Assembly (NCBI GenBank): GCA_014728085.1
Contig: WJMF01000099.1
Coordinates: forward strand, 62,001-126,000
Direction of reading: 5' to 3'
Origin: Candidatus Zhuqueibacterota bacterium
GTDB taxonomy: Bacteria > Zhuqueibacterota > Zhuqueibacteria > Residuimicrobiales > Oceaniaggregativiventaceae
Length of the DNA stretch: 64,000 bases
The position numbers and the translations under genes were made by a program. Positions 55,637 to 63,887 of the stretch are shown here, in pieces. Under the pieces are notes generated by a model, which searched no databases, was not told where the DNA came from, and was given only the letters and a program-made list of their open reading frames with translations. The stretch's first letter is position 1; each line of letters opens with the position of its first letter.

Positions 55637-56551
55637 ATGGTTAACTCAAAACACATTTTAAGCCACTGGATTGACAGATTTTTATATTTCCTAAAGACGG
55701 AAAAGCACGCCTCTCCTCACACCCGATCGAATTATAAACATGATTTGCTGCAATTTCGTGATTTTCTCAGGGATCGGTACGATCTGCAGTCTGTTGGTCT
55801 GGGTTATTTTGAAAAGCGGAATATCCGGCAATTTCTCAGTCACCTCTTGTCTGCCGGCTATGCGAAGAAGAGCATTGCCAGAAAACTGGCTTGTCTCCGC
55901 GCCTTTGCACGCTATTTGATCCGGGAACAAGCTATTGACGTGAACCCCACCTTGAATATTGCATCTCCAAAACAGGAAAAACGATTAGCACCATTCATCA
56001 GTATGAGTGAAATTAAAGCCCTTTTCCGACTTCCGGATGGTTCCACATCCACGGGCAAGCGCGATTTGGCCATTCTGGAGTTGTTTTACGCTACGGGTGT
56101 GAGAATTGGGGAAATGGTGACGCTCCGCATCAAACACGTTCATGCTGAGGGAACCCTGATCGTCCACGGTAAGCGCAATAAAACCAGAATCGTTCCCATG
56201 GGCGGACGTGCACTGCAGAGTCTGCAGCGATACCTCAATTTGAGAAATTACAAGCCCGGACAGATGAGCGAGGACTTTGTTTTCGTTACTTCAGAAGGAG
56301 AGCCTTTTACACGGCAGCAGCTTGCCAGAATCGTCAGCAGCTATTTAAAACTCGTTACCAAAAGAGACGCAGCGCATCCCCATGCTCTACGACACACATT
56401 TGCCACGCACTTGCTGGATCAGGGGGCGGACTTGATGTCTGTTAAGGAGTTACTCGGTCATGCAAATCTGTCTACGACACAAGTCTATACACACATGTCT
56501 GCAGAACATTTAAAACGGATATATAAACATTCACATCCCCGAGCCGATTAA
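55637..56551 (+). CDS. xerD: Tyrosine recombinase XerC/XerD
   Basis: 304 residues. N-terminal SAM-like core-binding domain (LYFLKTEKHASPHTRSNYKHDLLQFRDFL). Catalytic residues are visible: Arg in YATGVRIGEMV, Lys in VHGKRNKTR, His-x-x-Arg in PHALRHTFATHLLDQGADL, His in LLGHANLSTTQ and the nucleophilic Tyr in VYTHMSAEHL. It resolves chromosome dimers at dif. No dif-like site was seen nearby. A TTG at 55628 overlapping the smg stop is an alternative start. Confidence 0.92.
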   Translation: MVNSKHILSHWIDRFLYFLKTEKHASPHTRSNYKHDLLQFRDFLRDRYDLQSVGLGYFEKRNIRQFLSHLLSAGYAKKSIARKLACLRAFARYLIREQAIDVNPTLNIASPKQEKRLAPFISMSEIKALFRLPDGSTSTGKRDLAILELFYATGVRIGEMVTLRIKHVHAEGTLIVHGKRNKTRIVPMGGRALQSLQRYLNLRNYKPGQMSEDFVFVTSEGEPFTRQQLARIVSSYLKLVTKRDAAHPHALRHTFATHLLDQGADLMSVKELLGHANLSTTQVYTHMSAEHLKRIYKHSHPRAD

Positions 56552-56563
56552 ACAACCGGGAAT

Positions 56564-56594
56564 TGTGACCTGTCCCCGCATTTTTAGAGTCACA
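56564..56594. promoter_or_regulatory. Inverted repeat TGTGAC-N19-GTCACA before hpf
   Basis: TGTGAC at 56564-56569 and GTCACA at 56589-56594 are exact complements in the 78-base gap before hpf. The half-sites resemble CRP/FNR half-sites, but the spacing is far too wide for one such dimer site. It could be an RNA hairpin with a 19-base loop or two half-sites for separate contacts. Function not shown. Confidence 0.3.
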
Positions 56595-56629
56595 GCTTTT
56601 GAACCCTGTTTAAATTGTAGGAGGGACTT

Positions 56630-56953
56630 ATGAGAATCACTTTCACTGCGAGGCATTTTAAAACATCAGACAGATTAAAAAATTATGCTGAAGAAAAGGT
56701 CAAGAAACTGCGCCGCTATGATGATACATTGATGGACATAAGTATTATTCTCGATTATGTAAAACAGGAGCAGGTAGCGGAAATTATCTCCAAAGTATCC
56801 GGAAATAAATTCGCTGTGGTTGAAAAAAGTGAAGACATGTATAAATCGATAGATCTCGCGGTGGATAAGCTCGAACGAAAACTAAAAAAGCACAAGCAAA
56901 AACTTCGCCGCTTTGAAAACGAGCGCATTACTCAAAACTTTGATGAAAAATGA
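56630..56953 (+). CDS. hpf: Ribosome hibernation promoting factor, short form (HPF/RaiA family)
   Basis: 107 residues, so the short form without the C-terminal dimerisation domain of long HPF. Beta-alpha fold MRITFTARHFKTSDRLKNYAEEKVKKL, then SKVSGNKFAVVEKSEDMYKSIDLAVDKLERKLKKHK, with the basic helices that bind the 30S decoding centre. It stabilises idle ribosomes in stationary phase. AGGAGG precedes the ATG. The stop overlaps the hprK start by ATGA, making the first pair of an hpf-hprK-PTS cluster. Confidence 0.92.
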   Translation: MRITFTARHFKTSDRLKNYAEEKVKKLRRYDDTLMDISIILDYVKQEQVAEIISKVSGNKFAVVEKSEDMYKSIDLAVDKLERKLKKHKQKLRRFENERITQNFDEK

Positions 56954-57897
56954 AAGTGCAGTATATAGCCGTTAAGGATCTGTATGACGCCAATGCCAAA
57001 CGGGTCCGCCTGAGCATTCTCAATAACGAGAGTAGTTTTGAACGTAAGATATTTGAAAAAGAATTGCACAGACCCGGTCTCGCTCTCAGCGGCTTTGTCG
57101 AGGTGTTTACCTATTGGCGCGTACAAATTATGGGGAATACGGAGATCGGTTATCTGAATACGTTGCATGGCAAAGAGCGTATTCGTGCTATCGCATCGGT
57201 TTTGGGATTTGATCTTCCCTGCATTATTATCACCAACAATAATATACCGCCGGATGAATTGCTGGAAATTGCAGATGAAAACGGTATAACGGTTTTCTCC
57301 ACACCGTTGACGACAACGACCGTTACTCATCATCTTAGCGAATTTCTGGATGGTATTTTTGCTGATACAACAATCGTTCACGGATCAATGTTGGAAGTTT
57401 TTGGTGTCGGTGTCCTCATTACCGGTGAAAGCGCTATCGGAAAAAGCGAGCTGGCTCTTGATTTGATCGAACGGGGGCATCAGCTTGTAGCTGATGACGT
57501 GGTTCATGTTACCAAAGTTGGTGCCAGCCAGCTGGAAGGGGCTCCGAGTGATCTTTTAGCTCATCATATGGAAATCCGTGGGCTGGGCATTATCGATATA
57601 CGCAAATTATTCGGCATCCGTGCTGTACGCGGTAAAAAAGGGGTGGAGGTTATTGTCCATCTGGAAAAATGGGACGATGAGAAGGAATACGAACGTATTG
57701 GTATGGAAGAAACCGTCAGAGAAATTTTGGATGTCCCGATACCATTGATTACATTGCCTATTGTGCCGGGGAAAAATATCACCATCATTGCCGAAGCGGT
57801 AGCCCTGAATCAAAAATTGAAAGAACAAGGCACATACACAGCACGCGATTTTAATGAACGATTGATTGCTAAAATGAATAAATCAGAGTCGGATTAA
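56950..57897 (+). CDS. hprK: HPr kinase/phosphorylase
   Basis: 315 residues, normal length. The catalytic C-terminal domain has H144 in TIVHGSMLEVFGVGVLITG, Walker A GESAIGKS (159-166), the acidic pair D182-D183 in HQLVADDVVHV, and the HprK/P signature EIRGLGIIDIRKLFGIRAV. It phosphorylates and dephosphorylates Ser46 of HPr according to energy state. HPr and EI genes are not in the window. It is fused by overlap to hpf and lies 3 bases before the EIIA gene, so all four are almost certainly one operon. Confidence 0.95.
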   Translation: MKVQYIAVKDLYDANAKRVRLSILNNESSFERKIFEKELHRPGLALSGFVEVFTYWRVQIMGNTEIGYLNTLHGKERIRAIASVLGFDLPCIIITNNNIPPDELLEIADENGITVFSTPLTTTTVTHHLSEFLDGIFADTTIVHGSMLEVFGVGVLITGESAIGKSELALDLIERGHQLVADDVVHVTKVGASQLEGAPSDLLAHHMEIRGLGIIDIRKLFGIRAVRGKKGVEVIVHLEKWDDEKEYERIGMEETVREILDVPIPLITLPIVPGKNITIIAEAVALNQKLKEQGTYTARDFNERLIAKMNKSESD

Positions 57898-57900
57898 AAC

Positions 57901-58287
57901 ATGAAAAATGCTATCATACTGACACACGGTCTAATCGGTGAGGCACTTATAGAAGCCGTGTATGGTATTCTTGGAATAAAGGACGGATTATGGGCTCTTT
58001 CCGTTACAGAGATGTCTGTGGCCGAAATTTCGGAGAGATTGCTCTCCATTGTAAATGCACCTGACAAAAAAGAAGATGGTGTTATCATAATGGCGAGCTT
58101 GAAAGGCGGGAGCTGCTGGAATGTTGCCGTGGCGGTTGCCATGCAATATTCCAATGTTAAAGTGGTTTCCGGTGTGAATTTGCCGATGGTTCTCTCGTTT
58201 ATGACCAAGCGCGAAAATACAAACCTGGAAGTACTAACCGACTTGATAATTAAAGACGGTGTTCGTGGGTTGTGCAAGTTTGAATAA
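57901..58287 (+). CDS. Mannose-family PTS EIIA protein
   Basis: 128 residues, a lone EIIA-Man domain. The phosphoacceptor is H9 in AIILTHGLIGEALIEAV; a conserved glycine loop is MASLKGGSCWNVAVAVA and NLPMVLSF corresponds to the late beta-strand of the family. It receives phosphate from HPr and passes it to an EIIB. It sits 3 bases after hprK and 22 before EIIB. With no EIIC/EIID permease next to it, a regulatory rather than transport role is likely. Confidence 0.88.
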   Translation: MKNAIILTHGLIGEALIEAVYGILGIKDGLWALSVTEMSVAEISERLLSIVNAPDKKEDGVIIMASLKGGSCWNVAVAVAMQYSNVKVVSGVNLPMVLSFMTKRENTNLEVLTDLIIKDGVRGLCKFE

Positions 58288-58309
58288 TAAAGTGTGGAGA
58301 AATCTTATC

Positions 58310-58798
58310 ATGCCTCTGGTTCAAGTACGAATTGACGATCGTCTTATACATGGTCAGGTTGTTGTCGGTTGGCGTCGTGTTTTACGACCTCAGCGAATTG
58401 TTCTTTGCAGTGATGAAGTAGCCAATTCAGAATGGCAACGTACGATATATCTTTCAGCAGTCACCAACGATATTGAATCATCGGTTTTAACCCTGCAGGA
58501 AACCATCGACGCCCTTAAATCAAACCGTTTCAAGGATGAGCGTGTTTTGCTTTTGGTCGATACTCCCAAAAGTATTGTCGAACTTGTCAATGCCGGTGTG
58601 GATATTAAAGAGGTCAATGTGGGGGGTATGCACTTTCGCCCGGGCAAGAACCAGATTGCTCCGTTTATTTTTGTTGACGAAGAAGATATTCGCAATTTTC
58701 GCATTCTTTTTGAAAAGGGTATCCGTCTGGACGGTCGTGATGTTCCGACCCGATCCCCGGTGGATATCGCCAATGCGCTCAATTTTTATGACGAGTAG
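58310..58798 (+). CDS. Mannose/sorbose-family PTS EIIB protein
   Basis: 162 residues from the ATG behind GTGGAGA; upstream in-frame codons overlap the EIIA gene. The phosphorylation site is H14 in VRIDDRLIHGQVVVGW, the exact EIIB-Man/Sor pattern, and NVGGMHFRPGKNQ is the second conserved loop. It would accept phosphate from the EIIA encoded just upstream. The usual partners EIIC and EIID do not follow; the next recognisable gene is an adenosyltransferase. Confidence 0.92.
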   Translation: MPLVQVRIDDRLIHGQVVVGWRRVLRPQRIVLCSDEVANSEWQRTIYLSAVTNDIESSVLTLQETIDALKSNRFKDERVLLLVDTPKSIVELVNAGVDIKEVNVGGMHFRPGKNQIAPFIFVDEEDIRNFRILFEKGIRLDGRDVPTRSPVDIANALNFYDE

Positions 58799-58813
58799 AA
58801 TTTTACGGCTATT

Positions 58814-58975
58814 ATGAACACGAGTCATCAAAACAGCCAGAATAGCGACATTTTCATTCCTTACAACCGTTTTTTGTCCCAGACTTTTAGTACCGTTCCT
58901 CGTCGAATTGATAACGAACCGAAAAAAAACCATAGCGACCACCTCGGCGCTTTCGGATTAATCCATCGCATCTGA
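58814..58975 (+). CDS. Small hypothetical ORF (53 residues), doubtful
   Basis: ATG at 58814 to TGA at 58975, filling most of the 217-base gap after the PTS EIIB gene. The peptide is polar and basic (SQNSDIFIPYNRFLSQTFS, then VPRRIDNEPKKNHSDH) with no signal peptide or motif I recognise. It is too short for HPr and lacks the HPr active-site pattern. No clear ribosome binding site is present. It may be a real small gene or a chance frame. Confidence 0.3.
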   Translation: MNTSHQNSQNSDIFIPYNRFLSQTFSTVPRRIDNEPKKNHSDHLGAFGLIHRI

Positions 58976-59015
58976 TAATCGGAACCCATAATTCATAATC
59001 CCAGGGTATAAGAAG

Positions 59016-59531
59016 ATGAAAGGATACGTACAAATATATACCGGTAACGGTAAGGGAAAAACCACAGCTGCTTTGGGCGCTGCCCTTCGGGCTGCAGGCG
59101 CCGGTTATTATGTTTTTATTGGCCAGTTTCTAAAGGGAATGAACTATAGTGAATTGAATGCTCTCAAACACTATCGAAACCTTATTGAGGTCGAGCAATA
59201 CGGCAGGCGTTATTTCATCAAAGACAAACCGGATAGCAGGGATATCAAATTGGCGCAAGAAGGATTTGCGAGGTGCCGGAAAATAGTCGAAAACCCTAAA
59301 TATGGCATGGTTATACTGGACGAGATCAATATTGCCGTTTATTTTAAACTCCTGGCGGTGGAGAGTATAATTGATCTGATTCAGAACAAGACCGAATCTG
59401 TCGAGCTCATTCTTACCGGCCGATATGCGCATGAAAGACTAATACAAATGGCAGATCTGGTTACCGAAATGAAAGAGATTAAACATTATTTTCATAAAGG
59501 CGTAAACGCCCGAGAGGGAATCGAAAAATAA
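59016..59531 (+). CDS. cobO: Cob(I)yrinic acid a,c-diamide adenosyltransferase (CobA/CobO/BtuR type)
   Basis: 171 residues. MKGYVQIYTGNGKGKTTAALG holds the P-loop G10-N-G-K-G-K-T-T17 typical of this family; GQFLKGMNYSELNAL, MVILDEINIAVYFKLL and LILTGRYAHERLIQMADLVTEMKEIKHYF are the other family blocks. It adenosylates cobalt corrinoids, completing coenzyme B12 from scavenged or synthesised precursor. No other cobalamin genes lie in the window. Confidence 0.93.
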   Translation: MKGYVQIYTGNGKGKTTAALGAALRAAGAGYYVFIGQFLKGMNYSELNALKHYRNLIEVEQYGRRYFIKDKPDSRDIKLAQEGFARCRKIVENPKYGMVILDEINIAVYFKLLAVESIIDLIQNKTESVELILTGRYAHERLIQMADLVTEMKEIKHYFHKGVNAREGIEK

Positions 59532-59648
59532 GCATTTTAATGGGGATATGAATCCGGCTGATATTTTTTCCAAGAATTCGGTTCAAAAGGTCCCTTGTAT
59601 ATCTCCGCCTTTTTGTATTCAACTTTTTTAGTAAAAAGAGGAGGCTCT

Positions 59649-60902
59649 ATGATGAATGGTGTTTGCCGATTTTATAATGCTATTCTGGTCTGTCTGCTCG
59701 TTGTCGTGAGTGCTTTCTCCCAGCCTGTGGACACTTTGCTCACATTGCCTTCGGGTTTTCAGTCTGTTGTATTTGCCGAGGCTGTGGGCAGGGCCCGGCA
59801 CCTTACCGTAAGATCAAATGGAGATGTATATGTCGCTTTGCGCAAAGCCAAAAACGGAAAGGGTGTTGTAGCGCTGCGGGATTCTGACGGCGACCATGTT
59901 GCTGATCAGATTTCTTATTTTGGTGATTTTGTCGGCACTGGTATCGAGATTTACCATAACCATATTTATTTCGGCGCTGATACAGCCGTTGTGCGCTATG
60001 CGCTTATGGATGATGCCTTGTTGCCCAACCCGTCCCCGGAAGTGATCATAGCGGGGTTACCCGACCAGCGTCAACACCGTGCAAAGCCACTGGCATTTGA
60101 TGATCAGGGGAATTTGTATTTAAATATCGGTGCACCTTCAAATGCCTGTCAGGAAGAATTGCGCACACCGGGGTCGCCCGGAATGGATCCCTGTCCGCAG
60201 CTGCAACGACAGGGCACCATATGGGTATTCTCCGCTGAAAAACCGAATCAGACTCTGCAACAGGATGGCAAACGTTATATCAGCGGTATCCGTCACTGTG
60301 TCGCCGTTGCCTGGAATCCTCTGACCGGTCTCCTCTATGGCGTGCAACACGGACGCGATCAGCTTCACTCGCTCTGGCCTGATTATTATACGGAACAAGA
60401 TAATGCCGGGTTGCCTGCTGAAGAATTTTTGCTTTTTCGCCGGGGCAGCGAATACGGATGGCCCTATTGCTATTATGACTCCCGCCAGGACAAGAAGGTC
60501 CTGGCCCCCGAATACGGCGGTGACGGAAACAAAATCGGCCGTTGTGATCAATATGAAGATCCGATCATGACGTTTCCCGCGCATTGGGCGCCCAATGATT
60601 TGCATTTTTATACCGGTAACCAGTTTCCGCCGCGTTACAGGGGAGGAGCTTTTATTGCCTTTCACGGTTCCTGGAACAGGGCTCCCGAACCTCAGCGCGG
60701 TTATAAGGTAATGTTTGTGCCTTTTAATGGAGAGCTGCCCACAGGTGAAAAGGAGATCTTTGCGGATGGCTTTAGCGGCAATAGTCCTATTTTTAGCCCC
60801 CGCGAGGCAAAATACCGCCCCATGGGTTTGGCAGAATCGCCTGATGGCAGTCTATATATTTCTGACTCGACCCAGGGAAAAATTTGGAAAGTTATTTATT
60901 GA
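59649..60902 (+). CDS. Exported PQQ-dependent sugar dehydrogenase-like beta-propeller (sorbosone dehydrogenase type)
   Basis: 417 residues from the ATG behind AGAGGAGG; an earlier in-frame ATG lacks this site. A signal peptide covers residues 1-25 (ILVCLLVVVSAFS). The rest is a six-bladed propeller of the glucose/sorbosone dehydrogenase superfamily: LPSGFQSVVFAEAVGRARHLTV, GVVALRDSDGDHVAD, LYLNIGAPSNACQE, SGIRHCVAVAWNPLTGLLYGVQHGRD, GSEYGWPYCYYD and FHGSWNRAPEPQRGYKV. Acts in the periplasm or at the surface; whether it really uses PQQ and which sugar it oxidises are unknown. Confidence 0.82.
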   Translation: MMNGVCRFYNAILVCLLVVVSAFSQPVDTLLTLPSGFQSVVFAEAVGRARHLTVRSNGDVYVALRKAKNGKGVVALRDSDGDHVADQISYFGDFVGTGIEIYHNHIYFGADTAVVRYALMDDALLPNPSPEVIIAGLPDQRQHRAKPLAFDDQGNLYLNIGAPSNACQEELRTPGSPGMDPCPQLQRQGTIWVFSAEKPNQTLQQDGKRYISGIRHCVAVAWNPLTGLLYGVQHGRDQLHSLWPDYYTEQDNAGLPAEEFLLFRRGSEYGWPYCYYDSRQDKKVLAPEYGGDGNKIGRCDQYEDPIMTFPAHWAPNDLHFYTGNQFPPRYRGGAFIAFHGSWNRAPEPQRGYKVMFVPFNGELPTGEKEIFADGFSGNSPIFSPREAKYRPMGLAESPDGSLYISDSTQGKIWKVIY

Positions 60903-61097
60903 GACACAACGCTTGTTGACGTAAAGAGTCATTTGAGACCATTTGTCGGGGTTGGCACCATATCGAAAAAAGTGTGTGAAAATGCAACTTGTCTTGCAAA
61001 GGTCTGTCACACAAGTCATTATTTCCACGTGGCTTTGACAGGATAAGCTTGATCTATTCCCAATATTCCGGATTCAGTAAATTGTCTTTATTCCGGA

Positions 61098-62699
61098 TCA
61101 GGCTGAGTGATCCTGTGATGTTCCTCCCTCTATAAGAGCGAGTAGATTGCCGATTGTAAAGGTAATGATTGATCCGAGAAAAACATACCATGGCCAGGCA
61201 AACTTGAAGGCCGGTATGCTGAAAACAAGGGTGGTAATGAGAAGCAGCCAAAAGAAAACAAAAAGCCTGTGTTTTTTGTCTTTGGCCATATAAAAAATCC
61301 AGATCGCAGCCAGTACATTGAGAAAGACAATGATATTTAAAATCCATCCTTTTTGTCCAATAATCCAGGTCATAAAATAGATGGCACTCCACATTGAAAC
61401 CAGAGCATCATTCTCGGAAACCTTGTTTTTCCAGTTGCCGAGGAAAAATGTTCCCAACAGTCCTCCGTACGTAAAGGAGGCGATGGCCAATCCGAGTTCT
61501 ACAACGGGATTTTCTTTATCCTTGAACAACAACGCACCGGCGATAAAGACGAGTCCCCAGAAAAAGGTGATCAGGCGCGAAATGAGTAAATCTTTACTTT
61601 CAGAGTTGTTTTTGCCCCATTTCGGTTTATAGATATCGATCATGGTCGAAGATGCAAGGGAGTTTAGAGATCCGCTGAGCGTTGACATGGCAGCAGCAAA
61701 AATGCCGGCGATTATAAACCCTGAGACGCCGGGCGGCAAGGCTTCGACAATAAAGCGGGGAAAGATTTCATCGGAACGGATAGGCGCTCCTTCATAGTAG
61801 GCAAAAAGACCGAGTCCGATCACGAGAAAGAGGGCGAACTGTACGATAACGATGCCGCCGCTCGCAATCAGGGCTTTTTGACTGCTGCGCAGGTCTTTGC
61901 AGGACAACAGGCGTTGTACAATCAGTTGATCAGACCCATGTGAAGCCATAGAGAGAAATGCACCACCAAGTAGTCCCGAAATCAGCGTATAGGGATCGCG
62001 AAAAAAGCCGGTCAGGCCGCCGGAAAATCCGGTATTAAAAATATCGAATTTGTTGTCCGGCCCCGCTGCCGCAATTACACTTTGAAAACCATGAGGGAGC
62101 TGGTTCAGCAAGACATAGCCGGCTAACAAGGCGCCGCCGATATAAAGCGTCATCTGGATGACATCCATCCACACCACGGCGCGTATGCCGCCCACATAAG
62201 TATATACAATGGTAAAAAAAGCGATAATAACAATGCTTGTGGAATAGCTCCAGCCGGTTAAGACGGCGAGCGGAATAGCCGTTGCAAACAGGCGGACGCC
62301 ATCGGCCAAAAGCCTGGTTATCTGAAAGACGACAGAAGCAAAACTGCGCAAGTTGGGTCCAAAGCGGTTTCCCAGCAATTCATAGGCGGTGTAGAGCTCT
62401 CCCCGGTAGTATGCCGGCAACAGTGTGAAACTGATGATAATACGGCCCAGAAAAAATCCCAGGGTGATTTGCAGGAAATTTAGGTTGGTCAAATATGCGA
62501 GTCCGGGAATGCTGATGAAGGTCAGGGTGCTGGTTTCAGTGGCAACGACTGAAAAGCATACGGCTGTCCAGGGCAAATTTCGATCTCCCAAAAAATAATC
62601 CCGGGTATTGCGTTGCTTCTTGCCGATCCAGACGCCAAATAGTGTTATGCTAATAAGGTAAATAAAGAGAATGGAAATATCGAGTACAGAAAATTCCAT
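61098..62699 (-). CDS. Sodium:solute symporter (SSF family)
   Basis: 533 residues from the ATG behind GGAGAAG; a GTG six codons upstream overlaps that site. About 13-14 hydrophobic helices. Family landmarks are KKQRNTRDYFLGDRNLPWTAVCFSVVATETSTLTFISIPG after helix 1, TYVGGIRAVVWMDVIQMTLY, SHGSDQLIVQRLLSCKD and FAAAMSTLSGSLNSLASSTMIDIY, the last near the predicted Na+ site. Imports a small solute (sugar, sialic acid or similar) with sodium. It diverges from the cysteine-rich gene at 62991. Confidence 0.9.
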   Translation of the reverse strand: MEFSVLDISILFIYLISITLFGVWIGKKQRNTRDYFLGDRNLPWTAVCFSVVATETSTLTFISIPGLAYLTNLNFLQITLGFFLGRIIISFTLLPAYYRGELYTAYELLGNRFGPNLRSFASVVFQITRLLADGVRLFATAIPLAVLTGWSYSTSIVIIAFFTIVYTYVGGIRAVVWMDVIQMTLYIGGALLAGYVLLNQLPHGFQSVIAAAGPDNKFDIFNTGFSGGLTGFFRDPYTLISGLLGGAFLSMASHGSDQLIVQRLLSCKDLRSSQKALIASGGIVIVQFALFLVIGLGLFAYYEGAPIRSDEIFPRFIVEALPPGVSGFIIAGIFAAAMSTLSGSLNSLASSTMIDIYKPKWGKNNSESKDLLISRLITFFWGLVFIAGALLFKDKENPVVELGLAIASFTYGGLLGTFFLGNWKNKVSENDALVSMWSAIYFMTWIIGQKGWILNIIVFLNVLAAIWIFYMAKDKKHRLFVFFWLLLITTLVFSIPAFKFAWPWYVFLGSIITFTIGNLLALIEGGTSQDHSA

Positions 62700-62830
62700 G
62701 ACAAGCTTCTCCGGCACTTGTAGATCAACAGTTTGCCCTGAAATTACGCAATGAAAAATCGAAAAGCAAATGGATTTACAAAACGGGGGTGCGATAATTC
62801 GGCTTATACTCCGGCCGTTTAATAAATGAC

Positions 62831-62859
62831 TTGAATCTAAACAGATATCATTTTATATT
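62831..62859 (+). promoter_or_regulatory. Sigma-70-type promoter for the cysteine-rich gene
   Basis: TTGAAT (62831-62836), 17-base spacer, TATATT (62854-62859). Transcription from about 62866 would give a leader of about 125 bases before the ATG at 62991. Confidence 0.6.
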
Positions 62860-62891
62860 ATTTGTTTATTCAGCAATAGCGAGGATAAAAG

Positions 62892-62931
62892 CCCCAATAC
62901 CGACAACAGGCGGAAGAGCCTGGATTCGGGG
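62892..62931 (+). other. Structured 5' leader element
   Basis: CCCCAAT (62892-62898) can pair with ATT-c-GGGG (62924-62931), enclosing an internal loop and a second helix CAGGC/GCCTG (62907-62911 with 62918-62922) with a GGAAGA loop. It lies inside the predicted leader of the cysteine-rich gene. It matches no riboswitch class I can name; it is a candidate cis-regulatory RNA. Confidence 0.35.
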
Positions 62932-62990
62932 ATACTCTGGCACGTTGATCTGGACAGGGTTTTTATCTTAAAATGAGGAGGATTATAGCG

Positions 62991-63875
62991 ATGAATAATC
63001 CTTATAAGCGAACGGATGTATTTGTATGCAATTATGAATCACACGCGCGTTTTAAAAACCGCGTTTCCGTTTATCATGTCCTGAAGGAGAAAAAATGTTA
63101 TCCGCAGGGATGCATTTTTTTTAAATGGTCCTGTGAGCTGCGCAATAAAGGCAAAAAGTGTATTCGTAATTTTAAATATATGGGACGGCTTTGTGAAGGG
63201 TGTACCTATTACCTGGATGAAAAGATCAATTATCAACCCCGTCTCAAGCTGTCCAAACTCGAATATGAGCGTTTTACGGAAGAACTTGAAAGCTTTGATG
63301 ACTGGATTGAAGAGATCAAAGACCATAAAATCAGTTTTTGGTGTCGGATTGGATCGTTGAAACCGCGCTTTAAACGGATGATCGATGGCAGCCATGGTCA
63401 TTTTCGGCTTGATGGATATGTGGCGGTCTGTTGCGATGGTTTTATCGGAACCACGGCGTTTGATGGTTATTTTTATGTTTATATCTCGCCGCGGTTGCAG
63501 GATCGTCTGCGGCCGGCAACGGGTGATGCTTTTGAAGCAAAAGGATATGTTACCCTCGACAGGGGACGTCTTTTGATTCATAGAGTACACCATATTGAAT
63601 TCGAGATGCGCTCGGGCGAAAAAGGCTGGTCGAACAGCGAGGCGCTGGTATGCAGAGAAATTGCGTCCAGGTTTTCGCACCAGCCGGAAAGCTGTCTGCA
63701 TTGCCCACATGGTGCCCTGGTAGATACTCAGGAGCGGAAACAGGGGAAGGTTATTTCGAGAAGAGAACTTTATTGTCTGGAGGGTATTGCCGATCCTGAA
63801 ACCTGCTATATCGCTCCATTGGAAAAAATTGATATGTGTAAAATCAATCAGAATAAAGCAAATTATTCACTGTAA
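62991..63875 (+). CDS. Cysteine-rich hypothetical protein upstream of proS
   Basis: 294 residues from the ATG placed 8 bases after AGGAGG; an ATG six codons earlier would sit upstream of that site. I do not recognise a family. The N-terminal 80 residues carry seven cysteines, several spaced as in metal or Fe-S sites: VCNYESH, CYPQGCIFFKWSC, CIRNFKY, LCEGCTYY. The middle (GHFRLDGYVAVCCDGFIGTTAFDGYFYVYIS) looks like a beta-rich, possibly OB-like domain. Near the C-terminus are ESCLHCPHGALVD, ELYCLEG and ETCYIAP, which resemble a second cysteine cluster. No signal peptide, so cytoplasmic. A structured leader and its own promoter precede it, and proS follows at 12 bases. Confidence 0.7.
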   Translation: MNNPYKRTDVFVCNYESHARFKNRVSVYHVLKEKKCYPQGCIFFKWSCELRNKGKKCIRNFKYMGRLCEGCTYYLDEKINYQPRLKLSKLEYERFTEELESFDDWIEEIKDHKISFWCRIGSLKPRFKRMIDGSHGHFRLDGYVAVCCDGFIGTTAFDGYFYVYISPRLQDRLRPATGDAFEAKGYVTLDRGRLLIHRVHHIEFEMRSGEKGWSNSEALVCREIASRFSHQPESCLHCPHGALVDTQERKQGKVISRRELYCLEGIADPETCYIAPLEKIDMCKINQNKANYSL

Positions 63876-63887
63876 ACGGAAGAAATT

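Noticed and set aside
56564-56594. CRP/FNR site before hpf
   Set aside because: Half-sites match TGTGA/TCACA but are 19 bases apart instead of about 6; kept only as a low-confidence inverted repeat.
58814-58975. HPr gene (ptsH) after EIIB
   Set aside because: The frame is too short and lacks the HPr active-site His and Ser46 region.
60903-61097. Terminator between the propeller gene and the symporter gene
   Set aside because: The 195-base gap between convergent genes has only short interrupted stems and no T tract; nothing supportable seen.
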